DNA from: Thiotrichaceae bacterium
GTDB lineage: Bacteria > Pseudomonadota > Gammaproteobacteria > Thiotrichales > Thiotrichaceae
Length of the DNA: 54,458 nucleotides
Direction: 5' to 3'
Assembly (NCBI GenBank): GCA_023144895.1
Contig: JAGLEV010000055.1
Span: forward strand, 1-54,458
A program made the position numbers and the translations under genes. Every line of letters starts with the position of its first letter. Position 1 is the stretch's first letter. This document shows positions 25,443 to 34,526 of the stretch, one piece after another. The notes under the pieces were generated by a model. The model was not told the origin of the DNA. It saw nothing but the letters and a program-made list of their open reading frames with translations, and searched no databases.

Positions 25443-27248
25443 TTAGGTAGAGTTTTTAACTTTTGCTAAAAAGCTATCACAGTCGATACCTGTATCATAG
25501 AAAATACGATCTAACTTTTCTCTAGGAGTCGTTAGTAAGCTTTCTCTATCATTGATACCATGCTCAGCAAGTATTCGAGCAATTTTACCATCATCACCAC
25601 CCATGAGTGTAAAATTATTTGCTGGTTCACTAATAGCCACTGACTCTGCAATATTTTCTGTTACTGAACTTGTTGTATCCATCTCATCATTGGTGACTGA
25701 TTCTACTTTATCGGTAACACTTTCTGCTGTTGACATTGCTGTATCAGTCACATCATTTGCTACTGAACTTCCTTTGTCAGTAACGCTGTCTATCATTGAG
25801 CTTGCTGTATCTGCAACATCACCTGTGACTGAACCTACTTTATCAGTCACACTTCCAGCTACTGAATTTGCTTTGTCTGCAATATCACCCGTTACTGAAC
25901 CCACTTTATCAGTAACACTACCTACCACTGAGCTTGCTGTATCAGTAACACTTCCAGCAACTGAACTTGCTTTGTCTGCAACATCACCTGCTACTGAACC
26001 TACTTTATCAGTAACACTTCCAGCAACTGAACTTGCTTTGTCTGCAACATCACCTGTGACTGAACCTACTTTATCAGTCACTGAGCTTGCTGTATCGGTA
26101 ACGCTTTCAACAACTGAATTTGCTTTGTCTGCAACATCACCTGCTACTGAACCTACTTTATCAGTCACACTTCCAGCAACTGAGCTTGCTTTGTCTGCAA
26201 TATCACCTGCTACTGAACCTACTTTATCAGTAACACTTCCAACAACTGAGCTTGCTGTATCGGTAACGCCCCCAACAACTGAACTTGCTTTGTCTGCAAC
26301 ATCACCTGTTACTGGACTCACTTTATCCGTCACACTTCCAACAACTGAGCTTGCTGTATCGGTAACGCCCCCAGCAACTGAGCTTGCTTTGTCTGCAACA
26401 TCACCTGCCACTGAACCTACTTTATCAGTCACACTTCCAGCAACTGAGCTTGCTGTATCGGTAACGCTTCCAACGGCTGAGCTTGCTTTGTCTGCAACAT
26501 CACCTGCTACTGAACCTACTTTATCAGTCACACTTCCAGCAACTGAGTTTGCTGTATCGGTAACGCTTCCAACAACTGAGCTTGCTTTGTCTGCAACATC
26601 ACCTGCCACTGAACCTACTTTATCCGTCACACTTCCAACAGCTGAACTTGCTGTATCCGTAACGCTCCCAGCAACTGAACTTGCTTTGTCTGCAACATCA
26701 CCTGCCACTGAACTTGCTGTATCGGTAACGCTTCCAACAACTGAACTTGCTTTGTCTGCAACATCACCTGCCACTGAACCTACTTTATCAGTCACACTTC
26801 CAGCAACTGAGCTTGCCGTATTGGTAACACTTCCAGCAACTGAACTTGCTTTGTCTGCAATATCACCTGTTACTGAACCCACTTTATTCGTCACACTTCC
26901 AACAGCTGAACTTGCTGTATTCGTAAGATTTCCTGCGACTGAGGTGGTTTTATCAGCAATACTTTCTGTGACTGAACCGACTTTATCGGTAACAAACTCT
27001 GAGCCTCGTGCTGCCAACTTATCTGCTGATGCTGTAAATTTTGATACTGAAATATTAGCATCCTGACTACTTGAATCAGCGCTCAATGATCCAGCTGTAG
27101 CTGCTCCAATTCCAGCAACAACTCCAGCAGCTCTGCCTTTACTGCCGTTATTACGACAAAACAGTTTCTTAAGGAAAGAGCCTAACAATAAACCAATAAG
27201 AAAAGTTGCTAGTAATAGAAAAATAGTTTGAATAACAAAAGCAATCAT
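25443..27248 (-). CDS. Membrane-anchored protein of 11/22-residue repeats
   Basis: The 601-residue protein has an N-terminal membrane segment (about 5-27), a Gly/Ala-rich stretch, and then about 400 residues of near-identical 11-residue units alternating as VADKASSVAG and VTDKVGSVAG types. Such hendecads give long amphipathic helices, as in LEA and apolipoprotein-like proteins. After a more varied tail comes a short globular C-terminus (about 545-601: ILAEHGINDRESLLTTPREKLDRIFYDTGIDCDSF). The start overlaps the small upstream gene by four bases (ATGA). It is third in an operon with an OmpA/BON protein, so an envelope or periplasmic spanning role is likely (inference). Confidence 0.8.
   Translation of the reverse strand: MIAFVIQTIFLLLATFLIGLLLGSFLKKLFCRNNGSKGRAAGVVAGIGAATAGSLSADSSSQDANISVSKFTASADKLAARGSEFVTDKVGSVTESIADKTTSVAGNLTNTASSAVGSVTNKVGSVTGDIADKASSVAGSVTNTASSVAGSVTDKVGSVAGDVADKASSVVGSVTDTASSVAGDVADKASSVAGSVTDTASSAVGSVTDKVGSVAGDVADKASSVVGSVTDTANSVAGSVTDKVGSVAGDVADKASSAVGSVTDTASSVAGSVTDKVGSVAGDVADKASSVAGGVTDTASSVVGSVTDKVSPVTGDVADKASSVVGGVTDTASSVVGSVTDKVGSVAGDIADKASSVAGSVTDKVGSVAGDVADKANSVVESVTDTASSVTDKVGSVTGDVADKASSVAGSVTDKVGSVAGDVADKASSVAGSVTDTASSVVGSVTDKVGSVTGDIADKANSVAGSVTDKVGSVTGDVADTASSMIDSVTDKGSSVANDVTDTAMSTAESVTDKVESVTNDEMDTTSSVTENIAESVAISEPANNFTLMGGDDGKIARILAEHGINDRESLLTTPREKLDRIFYDTGIDCDSFLAKVKNST
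25720..26960 (-). repeat. Tandem 66-bp (22-residue) coding repeat tract
   Basis: The DNA coding for the alternating units VGSVAGDVADK / ASSVAGSVTDK repeats with 33/66-base periodicity over about 1.2 kb. Units are very alike at the base level, so copy number is likely to change by slippage or recombination. Ends are approximate. Confidence 0.75.
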
Positions 27249-27346
27249 GAATCATCCCCTGTTTTCTTAAAAAGAAACCCCATTACTAGGCCAAAAACAA
27301 AGGTTGCTAACAACCAATAAAAAAGTTCTGAAATTAAATACATCAT
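27245..27346 (-). CDS. 33-residue single-span membrane peptide
   Basis: A small ORF lies in the gap between the OmpA-like gene and the repeat protein. It reads MMYLISELFYWLLATFVFGL, then VMGFLFKKTGDDS. It begins 12 bases after the OmpA-like stop and its TGA overlaps the ATG of the repeat gene (ATGA). Its hydrophobic segment resembles that of the repeat protein (LLATF..GL..G...KK in both). Tight spacing and shared pattern make a real gene likely; an AGAGAA stretch about nine bases upstream could be its ribosome site. Confidence 0.65.
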   Translation of the reverse strand: MMYLISELFYWLLATFVFGLVMGFLFKKTGDDS

Positions 27347-27358
27347 TGGTTTAGTTCT

Positions 27359-29308
27359 CTATTTTTTATTAATAATAAATGTGATTCTACGATTTTTAGC
27401 CATGCCTTCTTTTGTTGTATTATCAGCAATTGGCTGTGTTTCACCACGCCCTACCGCTCTAAGCTGGCTGGCACTAGTGCCTTTCTTAACTAAGTAACGC
27501 TTAACAGATTTTGCACGTTGATTACTCAATGCTAAATTATACTCATCAGCACCTCGTGAATCAGTATGACCGCTAATAGTAATTCCATCACTAATTTCAG
27601 ACTTACAGTTCTTCATCACTTGAGAAATCGTATCTAATAACTTCGTACTTTCTGATTTAATGGTTGATGAGTTAGTACGGAATTGGATACTTTCCCCAGC
27701 CATTGCACTATTAAGGTCTGACTGACATTGCTCCTTAGGCGATACTTCTGTTGTCTTAGCTAACTCCTCTTCCTTAGCCTTAGCTGCTAGCTCCGCTTCT
27801 TCTTTGACTTTTTCCTCAGCCGCTACAGCTTCTTCCTTCTCTTTAGCCTCCGCTTCTTCTTTGGCTTTTTCCTCAGCTTCTGTAGCTTCTTCCTTCTCTT
27901 TAGCCTCCGCTTCAGCCTTAGCTTTTGCTTCTTCTTCAGTTTCTTTCTCGACTTCAGTCATTGATGTTGTCACGACAGTATCATCTGTATCTGTCTTCGT
28001 TGAACTAGTAACAACAGCATCAGCATCTTGTACATTATCAATAATAAGGTTATTGATGACTTTAAGGCTATCAGAATCTAATAGCTCTTTCGCTTTTTCA
28101 AGCTTGCTATCCATTATTGACTGGTTATCAACAGCACCTGTTAATGTAAGACCTGACTCATCAATCGATAAACTACCTTCATCGGTAATCAAGCCAATAA
28201 TATCTTCAGCATTATCTAACCAAGAAGAAGGTTTGATATTCGTTTCAACAGTGATCTTATTAATAACATTGCTTTTACGAACCTTAGAAACTGCGGCTTT
28301 GAAGATAGCATCACGCTCTTCCTCTGTAGCAACAACGCCCTTCAGAATCATTTTATTAGCACTATCCATTTCTACTAAAAGAGATAGAGGATCTGTAGCT
28401 TTTACTGCTTCTTTACTGATATCTGTATCAGTTGTTGCTGTTTCTTCTTCAGTATCCTTTGCTTCTTCTGATGCTGTTTCTTCTTCAGCATCCTTCGCTT
28501 CTTCTGTTACCGTTTCTTCTTCAGTATCCTTCGCTTCTTCTGATGCTGTTTCTTCTTCAGTATCCTTCGCGTCTTCTGATGCTGTTTCTTCTTCAGTATC
28601 CTTTGTGTCTTCTGTTACCGTTTCTTCTTCAGTATCCTTCGCTTCTTCTGATGCTGTTTCTTCTTCAGTATCCTTCGCGTCTTCTGGTGCTGTTTCTTCT
28701 TCAGTATCCTTTGTGTCTTCTGTTACCGTTTCTTCTTCAGTATCCTTCGCTTCTTCTGATGCTGTTTCTTCTTCAGTATCCTTTGCTTCTTCTGATGCTG
28801 TTTCTTCTTCAGCATCCTTCGCTTCTTCTGTTACCGTTTCTTCTTCAGTATCCTTTGCGTCTTCTATTACCGATTTTTCTTCAGTATCCTTCGCTTCTTC
28901 TGATGCTGTTTCTTCTGGTGCTATTTCTTCTTCTGATTCATTAGCTTCTGATTCATTACTATCGGTAGTATCAGAATCACTGCCTTCACCAGCAACTTTA
29001 ATATTATCTTCAACGACACGAACACCGTTCACACCTTGAACTAATTTAATAATCTCTGTTTTAGCATCGACATTAGGAGCTAAACCTGACAATAAAATAT
29101 CACGCCCGCGCTCATCAATTTCAACATTTGCCCACTCTCCACTATTAGCAGACAATTCAGTTTCTGTACGGTCTTTAAGATCCACTTCAATTGGATCTTT
29201 ATTAAGATTGAACATCAAAAAATAGGTAGACACCAGACCTAACCCAGTGATTAACCACCAAGCTCCTTTAGCGAACCCATTACAACAACATTGTTCTTTT
29301 TTCATCAT
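27359..29308 (-). CDS. OmpA-family protein with BON-like domains and acidic repeats
   Basis: The 649-residue protein has an N-terminal membrane segment (about 13-33) after a CCC cluster, a BON-like domain (about 50-105: DILLSGLAPNVDAKTEIIKLVQGVNGVRVVED), 13 units of a 12-residue acidic repeat (type KDTEEETASEEA, about 140-295), more BON-like sequence (about 305-445), a Glu/Ala/Lys coiled-coil stretch (about 465-530), and a C-terminal OmpA/MotB peptidoglycan-binding domain with ISGHTDSRGADEYNLALSNQRA and GRGETQP. It likely links the inner membrane to the cell wall. It leads an operon with a 33-residue peptide and the hendecad protein. Confidence 0.88.
   Translation of the reverse strand: MMKKEQCCCNGFAKGAWWLITGLGLVSTYFLMFNLNKDPIEVDLKDRTETELSANSGEWANVEIDERGRDILLSGLAPNVDAKTEIIKLVQGVNGVRVVEDNIKVAGEGSDSDTTDSNESEANESEEEIAPEETASEEAKDTEEKSVIEDAKDTEEETVTEEAKDAEEETASEEAKDTEEETASEEAKDTEEETVTEDTKDTEEETAPEDAKDTEEETASEEAKDTEEETVTEDTKDTEEETASEDAKDTEEETASEEAKDTEEETVTEEAKDAEEETASEEAKDTEEETATTDTDISKEAVKATDPLSLLVEMDSANKMILKGVVATEEERDAIFKAAVSKVRKSNVINKITVETNIKPSSWLDNAEDIIGLITDEGSLSIDESGLTLTGAVDNQSIMDSKLEKAKELLDSDSLKVINNLIIDNVQDADAVVTSSTKTDTDDTVVTTSMTEVEKETEEEAKAKAEAEAKEKEEATEAEEKAKEEAEAKEKEEAVAAEEKVKEEAELAAKAKEEELAKTTEVSPKEQCQSDLNSAMAGESIQFRTNSSTIKSESTKLLDTISQVMKNCKSEISDGITISGHTDSRGADEYNLALSNQRAKSVKRYLVKKGTSASQLRAVGRGETQPIADNTTKEGMAKNRRITFIINKK
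28424..28891 (-). repeat. Tandem 36-bp coding repeat, 13 units
   Basis: Thirteen 12-residue units (KDTEEETASEEA type with variants such as ETVTEDT) are encoded by 36-base repeats inside the OmpA-like gene. The units differ at a few positions only, which favours length change by slippage. Confidence 0.85.
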
Positions 29309-29716
29309 AAAACCTTTGTGATTGATTTACATTATTGAATTCTATATAGCACTCGTATCAAATGATCTCTCAGAATATCTGGGCAATTCCAGTAACTTTC
29401 TGATAAACCCTATGATCTATATCATTTCAAATGTAAATAAATTTTAATAAATAGCTTTTTCAGCCTGATACTATACTTTTTTGTGTTGTTAAATAAGATA
29501 TAACAACAAGATTAAGACTTTTATACTCAGCAAATGGGTCAGTTTATAGTCTTATTAAGAATGTAATGATAGCTTATTGGGTGTGAAAATAACCCAACTT
29601 ATTGTTTGTATTACTAACAGGATGATATGAGACATGGCATGAAGCGAGCAATCAAACTCAAAAAATGAGCATTAATTATTCACCTATCATGCCTTAATCA
29701 ACCCGTAGATTCAATA
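29309..29716. other. Intergenic region with one small hairpin
   Basis: These 408 bases hold a 6-bp hairpin, TTGGGT (29577-29582) with ACCCAA (29592-29597), and no ORF or recognisable control site. The promoter of the OmpA-like operon is presumably just beyond 29309. Confidence 0.4.
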
Positions 29717-30748
29717 TCAGCCTTTCATTGATTGTAGTGCATCGTCACTATACTCAAATGCATCTGAATACATTTGTTCTTTTGGTAAACCTTGTTTTTT
29801 AAATGCCTCAACACCTGACTCAACCATAATCGGTGGACCACTCATATAAACATCAACATTAGATAAGTCAGCAAAGTCTTCAACAACAGCGTCATGAACA
29901 AAACCCGTTCGTCCCTGCCATTGATCCCCTTCTTTTGTATCAGAGAGTACAGGAATAAAATGTATATTACTGTGTTGGAATGCCCATTTTTTTGCTAGCT
30001 CAGCATGATAAAGGTCTTCTTTAGCACGTACACCCCAGTATAAATAAATATCTTCTGTTGCACTTTCTGCAATTAGCTGTTCCATCATGCCTTTTAAAGG
30101 AGCAAAACCTGTTCCACCTCCCATCAATATAATAGGTCGTGTGATATCACGTAGGAAGAAAGTACCTAACGGCCCCTTAATACGCAAAATAGCTTTTTCT
30201 TTAAGCTGGTTAAAGACTTGATCACTAAATACCCCCCCTTTTATATGACGGATATGTAGCTCTAAATAACCCTCATCATTTGAACTTCCCGCTAATGAAA
30301 AAGCACGTTCTTTGCCATCATCTAATAAGAAGTTGATATATTGTCCAGCAAGGAAAGGTAAGCCCTGAGTCTCAGGAAGTTTAAGCATCACTTCCATTAC
30401 ATCATGGCTTAGCTGGCGTAAGCTGATAATTTTGCAAGGTAGAGTTTTCACTTCTAGCGCTACTTTTTGTTTTACTTCTGCTACTTCAATCACAAGATCG
30501 GACTCTGCCACTGCCTTGCAAAAGAGTGCATTGCCTTCTTGATGATCTGATTCTGATAAGCCTATTGGGAATTTATCAGGGTAACTCACTTCACCCTCAA
30601 GCACCTTACCATAACAAGTCCCACACACACCCGATTGACAACCGTAAGGAAATATAATTTTTTGACGTAATGCTGCCTCTAAAATTGACTCACCTTGACT
30701 GACTTCAATTTGATGGCCGCTAGGTTGAATGCTTACCGTATACTTCAT
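29717..30748 (-). CDS. 2Fe-2S ferredoxin-NAD(P)H reductase flavoprotein
   Basis: The 343-residue protein has an N-terminal plant-type ferredoxin domain (Cys37, Cys42, Cys45, Cys77), an FAD domain with RAFSLAGSS, and an NAD domain with ILMGGGTGFAPLKGM. This is the layout of CDP-6-deoxy-glucoseen reductase-like and oxygenase-reductase proteins. In many Gammaproteobacteria a similar protein is annotated near ubiD and may pass electrons from NAD(P)H to a partner. Here ubiD is 20 kb away. The exact partner is unknown. Confidence 0.85.
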   Translation of the reverse strand: MKYTVSIQPSGHQIEVSQGESILEAALRQKIIFPYGCQSGVCGTCYGKVLEGEVSYPDKFPIGLSESDHQEGNALFCKAVAESDLVIEVAEVKQKVALEVKTLPCKIISLRQLSHDVMEVMLKLPETQGLPFLAGQYINFLLDDGKERAFSLAGSSNDEGYLELHIRHIKGGVFSDQVFNQLKEKAILRIKGPLGTFFLRDITRPIILMGGGTGFAPLKGMMEQLIAESATEDIYLYWGVRAKEDLYHAELAKKWAFQHSNIHFIPVLSDTKEGDQWQGRTGFVHDAVVEDFADLSNVDVYMSGPPIMVESGVEAFKKQGLPKEQMYSDAFEYSDDALQSMKG

Positions 30749-30842
30749 TATTACTTCCTAATTTTTAGCTGATTATTAACTTTTATGGGATCATACAGGT
30801 TAACGATACAGCACCCCATTAAAACTTATTTTATTAGGGGCA

Positions 30843-32075
30843 TCACTCAGTAAAACAAACGACTAAATCCATCACATTTGTACCTGTAAGCCCAGTAGTT
30901 ACTAAATCACCACTGGCTTCTAAAGCAACACCTGAATTAGCGGTTTGTAAATAAAAATTAGCATCCAATCTTTTTGCCTGTATTCTACTCACGCTGTGCT
31001 GATCAACTAAAGCACCACTATCCATACTACTGCCATCACCACCATCTGTTCCTGCGGCTAATAATATCGTATGACTAGAGTTCTGAAGGTAAATGGCAGC
31101 GGCTAAGGCAAGATGCTGGCAACGCCCACCACGCCCAACCACCTTTGGCAATGCGACGGTTGTTTCTGCACCCCAAATAAGTAGTTGCTGTGGGTGTTGC
31201 TGACTAAGATCACAACAATATTTTGCCATCTCAATGCTATCTCCTGCCAAAAACTCAGGACGAATGACTACCGAGTAACCCAAACACTTTGCTTTTTTAG
31301 CGGTTGCTTGGAGTGCCTGTTGGTTATTGGCAATAATCTGCCAATGAAACAGCTTTCCCTGCTGTTGTTTAACTTTTTTGGATAATTGATTTCGCCATTG
31401 CTTAGGTAATTTCTTAGGGGTAGGCTGCTCATGTTCAGTGGCAAATAATAAACCCGAACCAATAACACTAGGGTCATTATCCACAACATCAGAAATCATT
31501 AAACAAAGAACAGGATGATCAGGTATTACACTCCACAGCTGCCCTTGTTTGATTTGGGAAATACGCCCTCTCACTGTATTGATCTGATGAATAGAGAAGC
31601 TATTTTTCAACATCCATTCTGTCAAAGCTTGATATTCTGCCAAGCTCCAATTATCTGGCAACACTTCAACTAAACTGGATGCGCCACCAGAGATAAGAAA
31701 GATATCTACCGTCTCACTCGTTGCTAAGGCACAAAACTTAACTAACTGTCGCCCCGCTTCAAGACTTGCTTGATTGGGTACTGGATGAGCAGATTCGATA
31801 CATTGAATGCGAGGGTCACTCTGTAGTTCAGCACTAATATGACCTGTTTTTGTAATAAGTAATGCTGATTCTATACGTTCTTTTAGTAAGTCCAGTGCAG
31901 CACTCAACATCGCATCCGCCGCCTTACCGATGCTAATTAGGCGTATTTTTGAGTTGCTTTGCACTATTGAACTATTAAATAATTGGCTAGGTAAGCTATT
32001 GAGTACTGAAGAATATCCACTAACCGCTTCAACTCCTGCACTATATGATTTTAAAATTTGTTTTCGATGGTTCAT
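30843..32075 (-). CDS. Glycerate 2-kinase (DUF4147/MOFRL family)
   Basis: The 410-residue protein has the DUF4147 N-terminal domain (ISIGKAADAML, SAHPVPNQASLEAGRQLV, FLISGGASSLVE) and the C-terminal MOFRL domain (LLAAGTDGGDGSSMDSGALVD). Members phosphorylate D-glycerate to 2-phosphoglycerate, linking glyoxylate or serine-type carbon flow to glycolysis. There is no neighbouring glyoxylate gene (such as gcl or glxR). It is a separate transcript, with a possible hairpin in its leader at 32239-32275. Confidence 0.88.
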   Translation of the reverse strand: MNHRKQILKSYSAGVEAVSGYSSVLNSLPSQLFNSSIVQSNSKIRLISIGKAADAMLSAALDLLKERIESALLITKTGHISAELQSDPRIQCIESAHPVPNQASLEAGRQLVKFCALATSETVDIFLISGGASSLVEVLPDNWSLAEYQALTEWMLKNSFSIHQINTVRGRISQIKQGQLWSVIPDHPVLCLMISDVVDNDPSVIGSGLLFATEHEQPTPKKLPKQWRNQLSKKVKQQQGKLFHWQIIANNQQALQATAKKAKCLGYSVVIRPEFLAGDSIEMAKYCCDLSQQHPQQLLIWGAETTVALPKVVGRGGRCQHLALAAAIYLQNSSHTILLAAGTDGGDGSSMDSGALVDQHSVSRIQAKRLDANFYLQTANSGVALEASGDLVTTGLTGTNVMDLVVCFTE

Positions 32076-32092
32076 ATTAACTATTGATAGCT

Positions 32093-32141
32093 AGTAATTC
32101 CTGTTAGATTTTAGTTGGTGATTGGTAGTACGCCATCCTTC
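32093..32141. repeat. Dispersed repeat, copy A
   Basis: It shares with copy B (43248-43298) a block of about 50 bases: (C/T)GTTAGATTTT(T)AG(C/T)TG, then TG and GT blocks and CGCCAT(T/C)CTTC. It lies just before the start of the glycerate kinase gene. It may be the end of a lost insertion element. Confidence 0.5.
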
Positions 32142-32790
32142 CTTCCAAACGGGATCACTTACATTTTACCAGAAGCGATGTAATCACTAACCTCAAACCA
32201 CACTAAAAAAATAGGCAGACTAATATCATACTTTTTTGGTTTTTAACCCTTAATGTTAAAATTTAGGGTAAAAACAAACTTTCTAGTTTTAAGTGTTTCA
32301 CCCTATCCAAGGAATAGCACCTTCTGTCATAATAAAGTGAATAATTTCAATAATGTAGAATAAATCAACAGATTGACACGAAACAGCTTCTAAAAACAAC
32401 CCATTCCCATTAGCAAAGTACGGATATAACACACTGTTAAAAATAATAAAAAATACCGCATTTATAAACGACATATTCATTAAATTAAGGTCACTCATTC
32501 TACTAGGTATTTTATATCGTTACTTTATACTTTTATCTAATCAAGTTCAAAATCTCACAACAGATAAAACCAAAATTTGAATAAAAAATACCAGATGCCA
32601 TATTAATATTATATTATTATCAACAGGGTAGACAAAGACCACCTCTAAACCAACATCACCCTCTAAGATTGATTCTTGATAGTTCACTCCTTATAATGAA
32701 GCTCCCATTAACAAATACTATTTCAATCTAATACTTAGCTAGCTATGCTATACTAGCATTCCCCACAGAACGATAAATGACAGTGAAATA
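32142..32790. other. Intergenic region with leader hairpin
   Basis: The region holds a hairpin at 32239-32275 (GTTTTTAACCCT pairing with AGGGTAAAAAC, one bulge). A 66-residue minus-strand ORF at 32298-32498 is present but has no ribosome site or recognisable homology and I do not call it. The remainder is AT-rich and empty. Confidence 0.4.
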
Positions 32791-34365
32791 ATGGACTCAA
32801 GTTTCGTATACCCCCAAGAAAAACCCCAAACACTATTTAGTCGAATTCTGTCACATAAAGCACAGATATTTATTCTACTATTTCTGTTAATACTCTCTGG
32901 TATTTCATTTTACACTACCTATGACGGTCTCGTTCGTTTCTCCTATGGAAGCTTTGAACAAACACCTAAAGTCTTTATTATTGTACTTTTTTTGTTCGTT
33001 ACCGTACTACAGGGCATGTTACTCTTTTCGCTCTACCAGATGCTACACAGTCGCTTCTTTGTCAAAATACTTTGGCTGACTGTTTACCTTGTTACCATGG
33101 GGGTGAGTGTATTTTTTAGCTATAGCTTTTACTACAATCTCTTTCGTGCTGATAGCTATGCTTTTGATAATTTCTCATCACAGCTCAAACAAATTAAAAA
33201 ATCAGCCATTAATTATCAAGACAACTTCTTAAAGATTAAACAAGATACAGAAAAACTAGCAGACTACTCTCGCCGCAAAGCTGAAGAAGAACGTCAACGT
33301 GGTGGTACTTGTGGCTATATATCACCGCCAAATTCAGGTCCTCGAAGTCGCTATCGTGATAAAGAAGCACGTATTTTTACCGCACTTTCCTCTAATATTT
33401 CTGATCTTTATAATGATGTATCCACTGATATTCGTAAACTTGAAGCCTTAGTAAAAACTTTTGCTGAGCAATCACAAAATACCGAAGCAATCCAAGAGGA
33501 AATGAACCGAGTAGTACAGACCTTAAATAGCTACCGTGGCAGTGGAAAAGTACTTAATCTCAATAGCACTATTCGTGAGCATATCTATGAAAAGCGTAAA
33601 ACGGATAGTAAAGACAGCTTAGGTTATGCTATTGCCTGTCCTGATGAGAATATTGATATAAAAGGTACTGCGATCATCAAGCAGATCAATGTACTACCCA
33701 ATGTTCAAGAGGTTGAATTATTTGATCCTAATAGTGACCGTGAAGTACTCGGTCGTGCACTTAGTGTCTTTATGTCGATCCCTCAAGCCTTATTACCTAG
33801 TGCATTATTAGAGCAACTCTTCCCCTCAGATAAGAATAGTACGGATGCCACTAAGATTACTCCACTGGATTACGCACCTTTATTACTCGGTGGCTTAATC
33901 GACTTATTTATCTTTATTGTTGGTTTAGCGGATGGTTTAGAAAATTCTAAAAAGCATTGTGGGCTACGGAAATTTACAGGACGCTATATTGACCCTGAAA
34001 ATATTCCTTCGATGGGTCAAGTCGCTAATGAGGATATGTTCCTGACTAATCTGCGTAGTCACCTGTTTCGACGGCGATGGAGTCGGCGTTATCGTATCTA
34101 CATACCTTCTAGCACAGAAAACCTCAGTGATGAGACTCGTGGAATAATGGACTTAGTCGAGGCACTGGAAGCGGCTAATCTCATTTCCCAACCCAAAAAT
34201 GTTAATATTACTTGGAAGTCATTACCTAAGAGCGTGCAAAGTTCATTAAGCGTACTGTACCCAACGGCAGAGACACGTCTCTATAATAAGTACAAAATGC
34301 CAGCAAAGGTATGGAAGGAAATGCAACAAGCCTATTACTCTTGGCATATTTATCATGATCGTTAG
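32791..34365 (+). CDS. Uncharacterised four-span membrane protein with coiled coil
   Basis: The 524-residue protein has three N-terminal membrane segments (about 26-46, 62-83, 91-113), then a long helical, probably coiled-coil region (about 125-265) interrupted by a GGTCGYISPPNSGP loop, a fourth membrane segment (about 365-385), and a C-terminal cytoplasmic part of about 140 residues. The layout resembles a periplasmic helical hairpin closed by membrane segments. I recognise no family. Its stop codon (TAG at 34363) lies within a dispersed repeat copy, so the original end may have been changed. Confidence 0.7.
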   Translation: MDSSFVYPQEKPQTLFSRILSHKAQIFILLFLLILSGISFYTTYDGLVRFSYGSFEQTPKVFIIVLFLFVTVLQGMLLFSLYQMLHSRFFVKILWLTVYLVTMGVSVFFSYSFYYNLFRADSYAFDNFSSQLKQIKKSAINYQDNFLKIKQDTEKLADYSRRKAEEERQRGGTCGYISPPNSGPRSRYRDKEARIFTALSSNISDLYNDVSTDIRKLEALVKTFAEQSQNTEAIQEEMNRVVQTLNSYRGSGKVLNLNSTIREHIYEKRKTDSKDSLGYAIACPDENIDIKGTAIIKQINVLPNVQEVELFDPNSDREVLGRALSVFMSIPQALLPSALLEQLFPSDKNSTDATKITPLDYAPLLLGGLIDLFIFIVGLADGLENSKKHCGLRKFTGRYIDPENIPSMGQVANEDMFLTNLRSHLFRRRWSRRYRIYIPSSTENLSDETRGIMDLVEALEAANLISQPKNVNITWKSLPKSVQSSLSVLYPTAETRLYNKYKMPAKVWKEMQQAYYSWHIYHDR

Positions 34366-34375
34366 ATTTTAGCTG
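34360..34375. repeat. Dispersed repeat, short copy C
   Basis: CGTTAGATTTTAGCTG matches the core of copies A and B (32093 and 43248). It overlaps the stop codon of the 32791 gene. Confidence 0.4.
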
Positions 34376-34377
34376 GA

Positions 34378-34405
34378 GGTTAGGTTGTTCACAGGCAACC
34401 TAACC
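34378..34405 (+). terminator. Hairpin after the membrane-protein gene
   Basis: A perfect 10-bp stem (GGTTAGGTTG / CAACCTAACC) with an 8-nt loop starts 13 bases after the stop. The T run is missing, so termination may be weak. Confidence 0.45.
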
Positions 34406-34441
34406 GCTATGTGATAATATTGGTTATTAGACTTTTAATAA

Positions 34442-34483
34442 GAAAAAACACTACCTTCAGCGAGTAGGTCACTGAAGGTAGTG
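34442..34483 (-). terminator. Rho-independent terminator of pyrE
   Basis: CACTACCTTCAG (34449-34460) and CTGAAGGTAGTG (34472-34483) form a perfect 12-bp stem. Read on the minus strand, it is followed by TTTTTTCT, a strong T run, 44 bases past the pyrE stop. Confidence 0.85.
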
Positions 34484-34526
34484 CATTACATTCAACGCTT
34501 AATCTAAATGAAAATTATGGATGTAC

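Noticed and set aside
25552-27066. 504-residue plus-strand ORF
   Set aside because: It is the antisense shadow of the hendecad repeat gene; its Thr/Leu/Ser repeats only mirror that gene's periodic codons.
28424-28891. Regular repeats that could be taken for a CRISPR array
   Set aside because: The 36-base units are contiguous with no spacers and code for an acidic protein repeat.
27804-29039. 411-residue plus-strand ORF (and 28432-28944)
   Set aside because: Antisense shadows of the repeats and coiled coil in the OmpA-like gene; Ser/Val- and Leu-rich low-complexity sequence with no ribosome site.
32298-32498. 66-residue minus-strand ORF
   Set aside because: No ribosome site, no recognisable family and no operon context; hydrophobic composition is expected from AT-rich DNA.
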